A stretch of DNA of 64,000 nucleotides, taken from positions 2,294,001-2,358,000 of the forward strand of contig JARWIR010000043.1 of the NCBI GenBank assembly GCA_029959085.1, in the 5' to 3' direction. This document shows positions 45,989 through 57,964 of this stretch, piece after piece. The stretch comes from Nemophila menziesii (lineage: Eukaryota > Streptophyta > Magnoliopsida > Boraginales > Hydrophyllaceae). The position numbers and the translations under genes are program-made. Positions within the stretch are counted from its first letter, which is position 1; each line of letters begins with the position of its first letter. Under the pieces are notes generated by a model. That model had not been told where the DNA came from, did not search any database, and saw only the letters and a program-made list of their open reading frames with translations.

Positions 45989-46229
45989 CACAAAATAAAA
46001 AATATGCGTTAGTTTTTTGAATACAAAAAAAAAAAATGAAACAATGTAACTAATAGAAGAATTACATACTTAGTTGATGTTTACATTGCTGAAATGGAAT
46101 ATATCGGCTTAGAATGGACAAAAATTAGTTGTAGCTCTCGGTTTTTTATGAATTGTATGGTTTGTTATCGAAGAAATGAGCTCGACAGTGATATATATAT
46201 ATACATATATATACATATATGTGTGTGTG

Positions 46230-46580
46230 TTATCATTAGTGACGACATTTATTTTCGTCGCTAATAAGCTGAATCGTCCCACACGTGGGAAGTTCTACCG
46301 TCTTCATTTATCTTGATATCTTAAACGCTGTCATTCGCAACGACAATTGTCATTGCTAGACATGAAAGTCGGCGCTGGTAATAAGTGGGCAGGAATGCTA
46401 ACCACCACGCCAATCTACTGATATTTTAATGATATTTAGCGACGACAACCTTCGTTGCGATCAACCCTAGAATTCCCGTGACGAGTTTTTCACCACAAAC
46501 TCATCACTAGAGACCGCTATCAATAGCGACGAGTTCTGCACTAATAGCGACGACTATGTAGTCGCAAATACTAAAAAATG
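46230..46580. repeat. Internal CACTA end-like subterminal repeats
   Basis: Several GCGACGA / TCGTCGC motifs in both orientations (GTGACGACATTTATTTTCGTC, TAGCGACGACAACC, TAGCGACGAG) lead to CACTAATAGCGACGAC at 46,539. That differs at one base from the CACTACTA terminus, and an AT-rich stretch like that inside the left end follows. It could be the left end of a second CACTA (46,539-53,279) holding TNP2. Confidence 0.6.
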
Positions 46581-46793
46581 AATTTTTAATCTTTTATAAT
46601 AAACAGTTTTTTTAAACTTATTATAAAATAGAACTCAGTAAAAAAATACACAAAATTATAACTAATACATATAACACGATTAAAAATCTGATAAAAACAT
46701 TCAATTTCAATATAAAGCAAAAAGATAAGTACTTCTAATCTATCTCGTAACCACTAGAGCCTACAATTTCATCATAACTATCAATGTATATAG

Positions 46794-47577
46794 TAAGGCT
46801 GAGCAAAACAAAACCGAACCCAAAAACCAAAAAAAACCAAAAACCGACAAAACCGTCGGGTTCGGTATAGGCTATTTGAAAAACCAAAAAAGTTCGGCTC
46901 GGTAAGGTTTTTCTTTGCTAAACCGAACCTAAAAACTGAACCGAAAAACATACAGAAATGAAATTATGTCTCTAATTTTTTTTGGGTTTTGAATAATCTC
47001 TCATTTATACTTAATTAAGGCGTTCTTGAATTTAATTTATATTTCTGAAGAGATTATTATAAAAGGGTAGAAAATGGAGTAAATTATAAAAACAAAAATT
47101 CTCATATATGGCATGCACTGCCCGAAAAATGTCATAATATGCAACATATTTTTACATAAATCATTAGTCGGTATATCTTAAAAGAACCTTCTTTTATTGA
47201 ATTTTGTTTGAAGATAAAACATACGCATTAAATTATATAAAGATTCCTATGAAATTATTTGTTTACTATTAATGTATAATATTACAGTTTCAAAAATATA
47301 ATTATCCTACATGAGTCAATAACATGAAAATCAAACACTTCATATATGGATTTGTTAGAAAATAAAACGTTTCAACTAAACTCCCTCGAAATATATCCAA
47401 CTATCAAATCAAACACATACCAAAACCAAAAAATTTACCGAACCGAACCAAAAACCGACTAAACAGAAACGATAAAAATCGTTCGATTCGGTACCGGCAT
47501 TCCTAAAAGCCGAACCATTCGGTTTTGGATTTGGTTTTAGCCAAAAACCAAGTCCAACCGAACTATGATCGCCCTTA
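46794..47577. mobile_element. hAT-type MITE
   Basis: A 784-bp element with ends TAAGGCTGAGCA and (in complement) TAAGGGCGATCA, flanked by a perfect 8-bp target duplication GTATATAG (46,786-46,793 and 47,578-47,585). Both ends carry long imperfect inverted stretches of AACCGAACC / GGTTCGGTT. An 8-bp duplication is the hAT signature. It holds no ORF of note, so it is non-autonomous. It sits just downstream of the TNP2 gene. Confidence 0.85.
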
Positions 47578-47715
47578 GTATATAGGGTCCTCCAATTAAA
47601 CATCTGCGTGTGCATCCTATGTGTTGTCGTAAATCTCTTTGTCATCTTCAATCAATGAATCAGTTCCCAATAGAGTTGGATAAACTTCGGTCTCCTCACC
47701 TGTTGTCAAGCTTAA

Positions 47716-50700
47716 TCAAAAGTAATCCATGTGCGTGTTAATCCCAGCCAAAGGAATGGTGATCGGATCTGTGTCTTTAGATACTGATTCCGCACCCCAT
47801 AACTTAGGACTCCATCTGTGTCGATCAATAACTTTCCACACGACTTTCCACCCTTTTAGAGTTTTCCTTGCATTATATTCATCGATGTAAAATGCTTTTT
47901 TGTCTTGGATGGCTAAAATGTAAGGCTCTTGGCTCCACCAAATAGAAGTGATGTTGATATTTGTTACCACATGGTCTTTCTTTATCTTTTTTGTGTTATA
48001 CCACTTACACTTGAACAATACAACTGAACAACCACCATCAAATTGAACCTTCTCGATCTTGACTAACTCACTGTAATAAGGTACTCCATCTGTGATGATA
48101 CATACTCTGTAATCTTGAGTCACTCTTTTTCTCCCTTTTCACGTGTAATGCATTTGACACCGTGCAAAACACAAGAATTGTATCTTATACCGGTCCATGA
48201 GACATGTTCACCAATGAAATAATCTCAGGGGTAGCTAATGCATCACCATCCATGTCCATTAAATATACCTACCAACAAGTACACTTATTAGTTTTAATAT
48301 AATCGTGTTTATATTAATAATTATGATGATAAATACCTTCTCCATAAACCATCGCCAGAATTTTTTTTGGCGAATCCCTTCTACATCAATAACAGGGACC
48401 AACAACGTAAACTTGTGTTCCCTCCAAATTAAGAATAGTGCAAACATTTGTACAAAACATACAAAAATGACTTACATCATATACGGTTAGATCTCGTCGC
48501 AATCAAGGAGTATCTACCGGTCGATTTTCTCCTTCTTTTTATGTGGCAAAGAAAAAAACTATTTTTACGCACTAGATTACAGTGGCTCTTAAACACGGAT
48601 AATTTTTTGGTTTCAAGGAGCATCTCACTGTATCTACTTGGATTATTGAAATTTTTTCTTTCTTCTTGGAGATAACGCGATAAGAATGTCAAGTCTCTTC
48701 CACATATACCCCTTGGCGATTGAAAGCTTCGGCCAAGTCGTTTTCCAAATGTACTCTTTTAGCTTCTTCAAATACCTTTCAAATGGGTACATCCATAACA
48801 TTTGAACTGGATCACCAAACAATGCTTCATTGTACGAGTGTACGACTAGGTGGATCATTAAGTCAAAGAAGGCGAGAGGTAAAATCATCTTAGCTTGCAC
48901 ATAATTTCCACCAGTCCAGCCTTTCCCGATTCTAATTCTTTTCTACTTAGATTCTTTTTACAAACGACTCTTAACACTTTAGATAACCCATTTATCAGAC
49001 CGCTCACCGATTTATCTTATATAAGCTCGCGGATACTAGCCATGTCATTATGTGACAATCATATATTTTATCCCAATGGTCTTTCTCGTATTACTCTAAA
49101 CATTATTCCTCAAACTAGATGCGAATCCATCAGAAAACTTCTACCCCTTCACCAATCCCAAAAACAATTCACTTTTCTGGTGTCATCGCATAGTTTGCGC
49201 ACGGTTGCATCATTCTTTTGCGGTTCTCAAACAACCACAATTATTTCCTAATGACCATATCGTACAATCTTTTCTTTCTTTTATGTTATCTTTGCTAATT
49301 TTCCTATCAAGTCCTACCACTATACCTAGCGAACCGTCACACACATTTTTCTCACAATGCATAACATCATTGTTATGTTTCAACAATCTTTCTGACCAAT
49401 ACAGTAAACGATAAACTATACTCTTTTTTCTCCGAATCAAACTATCGATGACCTGTTTTCTTCGTTGCCTTTCCACCAAAATCTTTGTGTTAACCGGGAA
49501 ACATAATAGGCAACCCATCTAACTGCGTCTGAATATCGATAGAACTATGTTCCTAAGAGGGGACCTACAAAGATGCATCTTTTCTAAATCTATGCCTCAT
49601 AGGTAACCACCCTTTGTGATCAAAATAAACTACCTTTTATTCACTTTCTCCAAAGGAGTAGAATTCATGTATTGAGGGCACGCTAAGTAACCTTAACCCT
49701 GCCAACCTGATGTGTATGACCTAGCCAGGAATCATTAGTCGTGGACAATAGACAAACCTTCGTTATAAACTATTCCTTAGTATGATCATTATACGTAAGG
49801 ATCCTTGTATCCTATAACATGCCCAACTCATCTATAACAGGGCAGAGAAAGACATCCATATCCTTACCGGTTGATCGCGAACCCAAAATCAACAAACAAA
49901 GTTGAAAGTGAATTCTTTCATGTATAACCATGGAGACAAGTTGTAGACGGTCAATATAACTGTCCCATGTTGTGTGAGTTGTTTTGCATAGAGAATGGAC
50001 AAAAACCATTGACACACAAGCCCAAGAATACGTTCCGAACTTCACTCGCAAACTCAATATGTAGCTCTATAAATCTCTTACAATTATCACCATCAACAAG
50101 ATGGCGTAACAAATCTAGATTGAAACTATTTCCGTTGTGGTGCCAAATTTTGTATTTGGCAGTGTGCCTCAAAGCGTATAGTCGTTGCAATCTCAGTGCA
50201 ATCAGAAAATAGAGGAGTTTCTTATGCAGAACTTTCTTACTCTTCCTCAAATCCCATCTAGATTCACCACATACTGGACAATGCTCGAAGTATTTGTTCT
50301 CTTTGTAATACAAAACATAAACATTCAAGCAAGCATCTGGTGGTCCCTTGTGTGTTCTAAAAATAATGCAATAAGAAAAAGAGAACCATAACTGCAAGTG
50401 TACAGTTGTCCCAAGTAATATATGTGATAAACACATTCGTTCTCAGGGACGGATTGGTTGCCTCTAATGCTTATCAAATAGTGATTAATTGCACGTAAAA
50501 GCAAATAAATGATTTTAAGAATGTTTGTTTGTTTTCCTATAACTAAGACAATTGATTAAAAGACTAAAGTAATGTAAATATTAAGCTAGACTCGAGATAA
50601 TAAAATAGCTGGACGCAAGGTATGAAAGGTAGTACTTGATCAACGCTAGGATTTCACCTAAATCTATTCATTCCATGTATAGTTTAAGGGACGAATTGGT

Positions 50701-52080
50701 AAATAATAGTGGTCGGGATTCGATATTCTCCTTACCCCCGTCGGGGTGGACTAAGGAGCTATTCTTAGGTGCTACAAACCCCGTCAGGGTGATTATATTC
50801 CACCTTCGAATGACTAAGTTCTAATTACCCAATTGGCTATAGGATTAATTAAGCCTGTCAAGGTCAATAATTTCTATCCTACATTCATTAATTATGTCCG
50901 TACCTAGACCCCTCATCAAGGTGATCCATATGCCACTATATGGAATAGCCTAGATACTAAATCCTATTGTTGATTCATGACTTCAATAATAGTTGATCAA
51001 TGCAAATTAAAGAAAAATACTATTTACCTAATTCGAATTAAATATTAAAATTCCAAAAGCAAAAACATAGAATAGAATAAATTGGGGCTTAACCCATTAA
51101 TGCGTTCTCAAGTACTAATTAAATTTAGCTCATACTGATATTAAAAACTAAATTAAAACAGAAAGAATTCATGTTCTTCAATTATAGAAATAAAAGATAG
51201 AACCTAATTAGGAATTGGGTTTGGCTATGATTTGGAGAAGATGACTTTCTCCAGCTCTTAGCTTTCTTCTATACATTGCTTCTGACTTTTTCTCTATACA
51301 CTCTCTTCTAAAGATGATTTAAATTGAAGAATAAAATAAGAGGTGCTAAATAATGAGGTCTAAAGTTCTATTTATAGTGATAAAATCGGACTAGGGCTTT
51401 ATGTAGGTTAATTAGTCAAATATTAAAAAGCCCAAGTCCATAATTTAAGTCCAAATCCGTTAACTGTTGTACACCCTTCACTAAAACGGGTGTAACTTTC
51501 TCAATATAACTCTGAATTGACTCATTCAACTTGCTAATTCTTCGTAACTCGATAAGGAATCTAATCTATTCATAACTCAACTGCTTAATCCTCGTCTAAA
51601 TGGCTCAAAATCAGCAATCTTCAGCAGCCTTCCAGATTTGCAGTTTGCTAAATCAACTCTTCGGAATATTTCTTCACGACTTTGACTTCTTTACAAGATC
51701 TATGACAATAATCCATGATTCCCCTCCTTTCTAGTATTCCAAACCTACAAACTTTTCACTAAAAACAATCCATATTACGCGCAAAAGTTTAATAAATCCA
51801 AAAATACTAATTTCCAAGGAGTGAAATTGAAATATAGCAAATAATCATTAAAAGTCTATCATATTATTTCATAATTTACCTAATTTGATGTCTCCTAAGC
51901 ATATAAATACAGAACAAAAAGGGTGACATCAGCATCCTACGTATTGTATCCCATACTCATACTTTTCAACTCTTTGTTGCACTTCTCGTAAGACAAAGAC
52001 AACATATGACCTTCGAGCAACACACGAGACTACAATTTTAGGAGTTCGGTGAATGAGGTGTTCGTCCACTTGTTCTTCAC
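47716..52080 (-). pseudogene. CACTA TNP2 transposase, broken and split by a solo LTR (unit B)
   Basis: Minus-strand gene order: an N-terminal part from about 52,080 to 51,932, continuing after the LTR insertion from 50,337 to about 49,950 (HCPVCGESRWD, HKKLLYFLIALRLQRL); a Transposase_21 core at 49,518-49,210 (NNDVMHCEKNVCD, VGLDRKISKD); DUF4218-like at 48,900-48,643 (LVVHSYNEALFGDPVQMLWM, PFERYLKKLK); and DUF4216-like at 48,123-47,716 (VVLFKCKWYN, SQEPYILAIQDKKAFYID). This is the usual tnp2 domain order. TNP2 recognises and cuts CACTA termini. Frameshifts, stops and the LTR make it non-functional. Confidence 0.85.
50338..51931 (-). mobile_element. Solo LTR inserted in TNP2 (unit B only)
   Basis: A 1,594-bp block starts TGGTGGTCCC and ends GGTGACATCA, so both strands give TG...CA. 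It is flanked by the 5-bp duplication GCATC (50,333-50,337 and 51,932-51,936). Unit A has the empty site with one GCATC at about 14,467. A TATAAATAG box at about 51,365-51,373 on the minus strand suggests minus orientation (TGATGTCACCC...). No internal retroelement domain is present, which fits LTR-LTR recombination. A Ty3-type origin is a guess. Confidence 0.78.
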
Positions 52081-52940
52081 CTTCATGTGCATTAGCTTTG
52101 CAATGAAATTTAAAGAACTCATTGCATTAGAAATGCGTTATAACTCGGTTTACATTTACTCGGACAGAGTTATGAAACTGGCATGACTTGTAGGATTCTC
52201 ATCTAGGTGTCACTCGATTGGACCCCAACATGGTAAGCAGGTCTCAAATAGTCATACACATTCATCATTTCTTCTTCTAAAATTTGGATAGTGTTATTCA
52301 CGGGGAGTTCTACTTTTTCATTATTCTTTGTCCAAACCTCCTACGTGGACAAAAATCCATATTTTAGCATGTGTGCCCTAACCACATTAATATATAATCT
52401 TTGATTATTTGAACAATGATTTCACGGACATAACACTAAACCTTAGTACCCACGTCTTTATCCATAAAACTGATAAATTCTTCCAATCTATTAATATATC
52501 CATAGTAACTCAACAATTTGATTTATTTATTTCTTATCGAAACCCAGATCCATCGTCTATTTTGATCAGAGCATACAACTATTAAAATATTAAAAATAAA
52601 AATAAATATTCAAATATATATTATGTACCATTCAAACATACACTCATAAAACAAGTTTATACACCTAATAATGACATATCACATGTTTAACACAAACATA
52701 CTTACATAAAACAAGTTTGGATTTGGAAAATAACCTAATTTTGGTATATTGTGTGGATAAATTGAAGTAGAAGTAGGACACGCCCGTGTAAAATGGTCTC
52801 GGGAAAAGATAATGATGGCGTTGCGGTAAATGGGCTCCGGAGTGGATGTAAGGATTGATCAAATAGGGTAGAGATTTGAGAAAAAAGGGGATAGTCTTTT
52901 TGGATTTAATTTAGTTTTAAAGATTTCTCCCAAAGTGCTG
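52081..52940. other. CACTA interior upstream of TNP2 (unit B)
   Basis: Matches unit A 14,602-15,470. It may contain TNP2 leader or first exons on the minus strand. No clear domain is readable. Confidence 0.4.
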
Positions 52941-52949
52941 CAATAAATA

Positions 52950-53279
52950 CGTCATCGTTTTTCACGACTACATTAATATCGTCGCAATGACATTAGAATA
53001 GTCGCTAATTATGCTTAACAGCGACGACTCCGTCTCATCGCCATTTACAAAGGTTATCAATGACTACAATGTTTGGTAAAAATAAATATATTTTAATTTT
53101 TTATCTCTAGTGACTCAAATATTATTATCGATGACGTGAATTTGTCTCTAATAGAAATTAAATTAGGCGACAGGTTCTGGCATCGAGGATAACAAAACGT
53201 CGCGAATGATATGTCACTAGCGATGACTAGCGAGTAGTCGCTAATGATATCGACATTGGAGTAACGCGCGGTAGTAGTG
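52950..53279. repeat. Right subterminal region and terminus of the CACTA (unit B)
   Basis: GCGACGA/TCGTCGC-type motifs recur (TCGTCGCAATGAC, AGCGACGACTCC, GCGAGTAGTCGC), ending in GCGCGGTAGTAGTG at 53,279. These are the expected binding sites of the TNP1-type protein. The unit A copy ends GCGCAGTTTATGTAG and has lost the terminus. Confidence 0.75.
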
Positions 53280-54453
53280 TATGCAGTAGATTGACCAATT
53301 TTTTTGATATTGTCATAAGGAGAGACAAATTTATTGTGATACAATTTTTTCGAAAGAAAGGAACAATTAGGTATCCTTAAATTTCATTGGACAAAGATAA
53401 TAATATTGTTAATCACACGACTAAGAACGTGTTGGCAAAATAAATCTTAGGGTGAGATCCTTTCTTAAAAAAGCTTTTAAACTGACTAAGAAATATACCA
53501 ATCATACAACATCGATCTACTTCGACTACCTTGAGCTTATTTAGGGATTTAAAAACTCAGGTTTAGCTAGATTGAATATCCTGCCAATACTTTGAGATAT
53601 GTTCAATATATATGCCTCGTCTTATCGATAAAGTATGTTTTACATCTTTAGACGATTTAATTCTCGACAAATGTTGTGTATAGAAAGTGTAAAGTGAAAC
53701 CGGTTGCTGGAAGGTTGGGAAAAATGAAGTATTTATAGTCGTATATACTAATTGTCTGAAAGATTAAAAGGAACGGTATAATTGATTACTAGTTGTATTT
53801 AGTGTATTTTTCTTTTTAGTTGTATTTGCTTTATGCAATATTTAATATTTGTAATAGGTATGTTTTTAATTATACTTCATCCATCTCTAAAAAATTGTCA
53901 CTATTATTAAAAATAATTGTTTACAAAAATAATGTCAGTTTTGTAGAAAATCAATTTATTTTTATTTATAATTTTTTTACTCTTAATTAAATATTATAAT
54001 TTATATTTTTAATATATATTTATGATATTAATATATTTTAGTAATTATATATAAATAAATATAATTTCTTAGTTTACTTAAATAAATAAAAAACAAGTAT
54101 GACAATTGCTTTTCTATTTGAAAGAAATAACTTTCGATTAAATTGTTTTTAGATTCACGATATTTTTATCGTAATATACAAAGTAGAATCTTGCATACAA
54201 GCTAATTATTACTTGCATTTAAAGTTAGTGTAATTAATTTTACAAACTCGTTAATTACTTACCTTATGCTGATTAATGTTGTTACATTATTACCATATAT
54301 AAAATGTACTACCATTCCGTCACATACTTATGAATTATTGCAATATATTTTAATGAAGGGGTGTATTCTTAAATAATCTCATAGTATGGGAGGTGAGAGT
54401 AATTAGCAAAAACTACAAGGCCTTCCCTTAAATTACCTGAAAGAGCCATAACC
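53280..54453. other. Upstream region of MADS gene B
   Basis: Shared nearly end to end with 15,804-16,990. No gene is seen. A Stowaway-like start lies at about 53,876 (CTTCATCCATCTCTAAAAAA) without a clear partner. Confidence 0.5.
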
Positions 54454-54461
54454 TATAAATA
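54454..54461 (+). promoter_or_regulatory. TATA box of MADS gene B
   Basis: TATAAATA lies in ACCTATAAATAGAAGAG, the same position and context as in unit A. Confidence 0.65.
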
Positions 54462-54604
54462 GAAGAGAAACTCGAACTCATCTTCCTACACAGCCCACTC
54501 CTTACGGCCATCGGTCACACCCAAGGAGATCATTCTCCACCACCAACAACACTAGTCTGATATACCATCAACAAGAACATATTCTCTAAAACCCAAAATT
54601 TGAG

Positions 54605-55117
54605 GTAGAAATTCAACTTTTTGAAACCCTAAAAAACCTGATAATTATTTTTTTCCTATTTTTTCAGGTTCTTCCTATAAAATATATATCATCTTCTGAT
54701 TTCTTTGTTATTATGTTTTGTAGCTTTTGTGTATATTGAACTTCCGAGCGTCTGAAAACCCTTCTTTTGAACATTATTTTACAGTTTTGTTTTGGGTTAT
54801 ATATATCGTGATTTCTGCTTTTGTCTGTGTTTAATAAGTGTAAATTGCACTATTGGTTCGTGCTTCTTGTTATGTGCTTCTTGCCCTTGCTTCTTTTTGT
54901 GTTTAATTTAGTGTTTAACTGCATATATAGTTTGGATCCTGAAATAGCCAAATTACTTTTTTAATTTGACAAAGTAGCAAATATATTCTTGCACGGATAA
55001 CCTATCATTAATTGAACTGATCCACAAGTATACTGATGTTAAGGAATGTATTTGTACTTTTTGTATTTATTTTGAATCTTTATACGACTGACAAATCTTT
55101 TATTGATATTTTATCAG
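54605..55117 (+). other. Probable 5'-UTR intron of MADS gene B
   Basis: The donor TGAG|GTAGAA is at 54,605 and the acceptor TTTTATCAG|ATCAC ends at 55,117, 25 bases before the ATG. It is 513 bp, against 549 bp in unit A. The sites match exactly while the interior carries several indels, as expected for an intron. Confidence 0.55.
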
Positions 55118-55142
55118 ATCACAATTTGTAATAATCTTGAAG

Positions 55143-56018
55143 ATGGGTCGTAAACCAAGACCAGTAGGCTTGGAACTTATACAGAATTCAAAATCGCGTC
55201 TCTTAACGTACGAAAAGAGAAAGAAAGGGTTGGAGAAAAAGGCTTACGAGTTATCGACTCTATGTGATGTCAAAATTGGCATGATCGTGTATGGACCAGA
55301 TGATACATCAATACAGCCAACAATATGGCCAGAAGACCCCGAAACACTTTGTAGCTTAATCAACTCCTTAAAGAACCTTCCAAAAGAAGGTGGTGTTCGA
55401 AAAAATAACACAGATATTTCTCGAATATACGATGAACGAATCAAACACGTTGAAGAAGAAGTCTTGAAATTGTATAAAGTGAACTCTGAGACTGAAGCTA
55501 AGTATCCAACCTCGGATGAAAGTTATCTCCACATGTCTTATCCGGAGTTGATAAAGTTTAATAATCAGTTAGATACTATGCTTGATGAAGTGAATACTAC
55601 GATTGAACTCATGAAGAGCACTCAAAATTATAATTACTATGGGGAATCATCAGGATCAAGTGCGTTTAATCCCAAGGAGGCCTCACAAGCAACACAAGAT
55701 ATGGTAATTTATAAACCTCAAGAGGCGCCGTATGTATCTTCTTCCGACCCATTCATGACCGAACCAAGCTTTCACGATTCCTCTGACTGTCCATCTTCGT
55801 TCTTTAACACGAATCATTTAGGATGTGGAGAGAATGGTATATATGGGGTAAACAATGGTGCTTATGACTTGCAATCTCTTCCTATCCAGATGCTTCCACA
55901 ATACCCCGTACAATCAGATTTTGCTGTTTCTCAGAGTCAGATGGAAGACATTTGCGAAATGGATGATTTAGACTTATCTTTTTTATTGGATTCCCCTGTT
56001 GAGATCCAAGCTAATTAA
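55143..56018 (+). CDS. Type I MADS-box transcription factor, intact (MADS gene B)
   Basis: A 291-residue protein from ATG 55,143, in one coding exon as is usual for type I MADS genes. The MADS DNA-binding domain covers residues 1 to about 58 (YEKRKKGLEKKAYELSTLCD, MIVYGPDD) and is followed by IWPEDPETLCSLI. A Glu-rich helical region (about 90-165) could mediate dimerisation. The Asn/Gly/Tyr stretch near 235 is a short tandem repeat, and the tail DICEMDDLDLSFLLD is acidic. There is no K-box. The form of the MADS domain recalls the M-beta group (AGL82-like), but subgroup placement needs a tree. It probably acts in the nucleus as a heterodimer. Its paralogue in unit A is split by a retrotransposon, so this is the working copy. 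Confidence 0.9.
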   Translation: MGRKPRPVGLELIQNSKSRLLTYEKRKKGLEKKAYELSTLCDVKIGMIVYGPDDTSIQPTIWPEDPETLCSLINSLKNLPKEGGVRKNNTDISRIYDERIKHVEEEVLKLYKVNSETEAKYPTSDESYLHMSYPELIKFNNQLDTMLDEVNTTIELMKSTQNYNYYGESSGSSAFNPKEASQATQDMVIYKPQEAPYVSSSDPFMTEPSFHDSSDCPSSFFNTNHLGCGENGIYGVNNGAYDLQSLPIQMLPQYPVQSDFAVSQSQMEDICEMDDLDLSFLLDSPVEIQAN

Positions 56019-56639
56019 ATGGAAAAGAATGTTTATATTTCTTTTGATTTATTTTGTATTTCATTTAGCTATTTGTTGAGTTCGTCGTATTTTACAACTT
56101 TATTAGTTTTTTTTTTCTGGTCATGAAACTTTATTATTTAAGGTGCCTCTGATAGAAGAATATTTTTATGACGAATTTAAGAATACTGAATTGATTTTAT
56201 AATTTGTTCCCACTTGAAATTTGCAGCTATCGACCAAAAAAATTGCATCTTAATTATTTTTAGATGATTAAGGATGTTAGATGGGTTGTTTTCTCGCAAT
56301 TTCTGTTTTTTTATCAATGGAAATGTATGTGCAGACCATGAAAATTACCCATGACGTCGGAATAAAAAAGATTAAGCTAAGGCGTAGACAATGGAACACC
56401 TTTTCACATGCGAAGTCAGTTAAGAGTTAAGACTAGAAGATCAAGTATGTACTGATATTAGTTCTTGAATATTACATTTTCGTAAATTTTTTCAGAGGAA
56501 GAATGACTTAGGAATCCAATTATTATTTACATATCTTTTGATTATTAATTTTTTTTTGGACAATATATCTTTTGATTATAATCAGGAACATATTCTTTTA
56601 GTCGAAAAAAATTAAATTAGAACAATCCGAGCATATTAC
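56019..56639. other. MADS gene B 3' flank
   Basis: The first ~290 bases align with the 3' flank of MADS gene A and the rest is unmatched. No gene is seen. The duplication ends within this stretch. Confidence 0.5.
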
Positions 56640-57964
56640 AAAAGTTGACGATCCTTCGTATATGGAAAGCTAAATGTTCTCAGAGATTGCGTGTTCTATT
56701 GTGGAGAATGGCTCGTGATAGACTACCTACTGCGGTTAACTTGTTTCGTCGGAATATTACTGAAAGTAGTGAGTGCATGATATGTGGAGCTGCAGCCGAG
56801 GATTTATCTCATGTGTTCCTGGAATGTAAGATTGCAAAAGGTGTCTGGACTGAGTTGGGTTTATGGCGAAATAACTCCTTTTATATTAATAGATCAGTGG
56901 TGCAGCCATTGGCTTTAACTCATTCAAAAGTGAATAATGAAGGCCAGGGAAGGAGTGGAGCAGGTCCACGTCAGCAAGTAAGTGATGGGGCAGGCGATAG
57001 CTGCAATCTTTTGTCCAATCAATTAATTAATTCATACCGTGTAGCTATGAACACAAGGGTAGCTCCAGGTTTTGAAAATCAACAACAAGTGGGCGCACCT
57101 ACTGACATAATAATGAAACAATGGATAGAAATTAATTTAGGCTCAAAGGACATGTATGGCAGCTTGGAATGGCCACTGATATTTATTGCAGCTATTAATA
57201 CTATCTGGACAAGACGAAACGAAGCGGTTTTTGAGAACCCAGGTACAACTCCTAACTTAGTTGGTTTAAAGCAGGAAATACTAAGGGTGGCGAGCGGATG
57301 TGTATCCGCGTGGGGGAAGGAATGTGACGGAGGCATTATCAAAGGGGCGAGGAGTGAACTTATTAAGTGGGTGAAACCAGTAAATAAACTAAAACTGAAT
57401 GTTGATGGTAGCTATGATCCTGTGAGAAAAACAGCGGGTATTGGAGGACTCTTGCGTGACGAGGAGGGTACGTTTATTGCCGGTTTTGTCGGGCCATGTA
57501 TTATTGAATCCCCGGCTTTCTCAGAAACTTTAGCGCTACATTATGGTTTGAAATGGGCATTGAGTCGAGGCATCACTGAATTATATGTTGAAACTGATTC
57601 AAGAGAACTTCACGCGCTAGTGAAGGGCGGTGGTGGTTCTACGAATTGGAATTGCCATAGAGGACGTGAATGCAGAAAGATTTTAATTGATCACCCAGGC
57701 TTTGAGGTACAATGTATTTATCGGGAAGCAAACTCATGTGCAGATAAGTTGGCGAAAAGCGGAGCAGAAATGAGCGGGGAGCCTCGTCTTTTGATAGACC
57801 CTCCAGATTATTTATGGCGTTATATTACTAGTGATAGGAGTGGTTGTAAGGTGCCTAGACTAGTTGTAGACCCTCGGTGAGGGATTAGTTGATTTTATTA
57901 GTCAACTTCGGCTTTGTTTAAAGCCTCAGATGTATGCAAAAAAAAAAAAAAAGTTGACGATCCT
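56640..57964 (+). mobile_element. 5'-truncated LINE with target-site duplications
   Basis: The LINE body is 56,656-57,948, ending in about 15-17 A. The 16-bp duplication AAAAGTTGACGATCCT flanks it (56,640-56,655 and 57,949-57,964). It starts inside ORF2, just before the zf-RVT module, as expected from incomplete reverse transcription. The perfect duplication and open frame suggest a fairly recent insertion. It belongs to another family than the LINE at 4,635. Confidence 0.92.
56656..57880 (+). pseudogene. LINE ORF2 C-terminal part: zf-RVT and RNase H
   Basis: An open frame of about 408 codons in the truncated LINE. It has a zf-RVT module (IWKAKCSQRLRVLLWRMARD, CMICGAAAEDLSHVFLEC), a linker, and an RNase H domain (LNVDGSYDPVRKTAGIGG, SETLALHYGLKWAL, VETDSRELHALV, EANSCADKLAKSGA) with the D, E, D, D residues in place. 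The frame is undisturbed to its stop at 57,880. The upstream initiation codon in the target duplication (TTG/ATC context) is accidental. Endonuclease and RT are absent, so it cannot mobilise itself. Confidence 0.9.
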
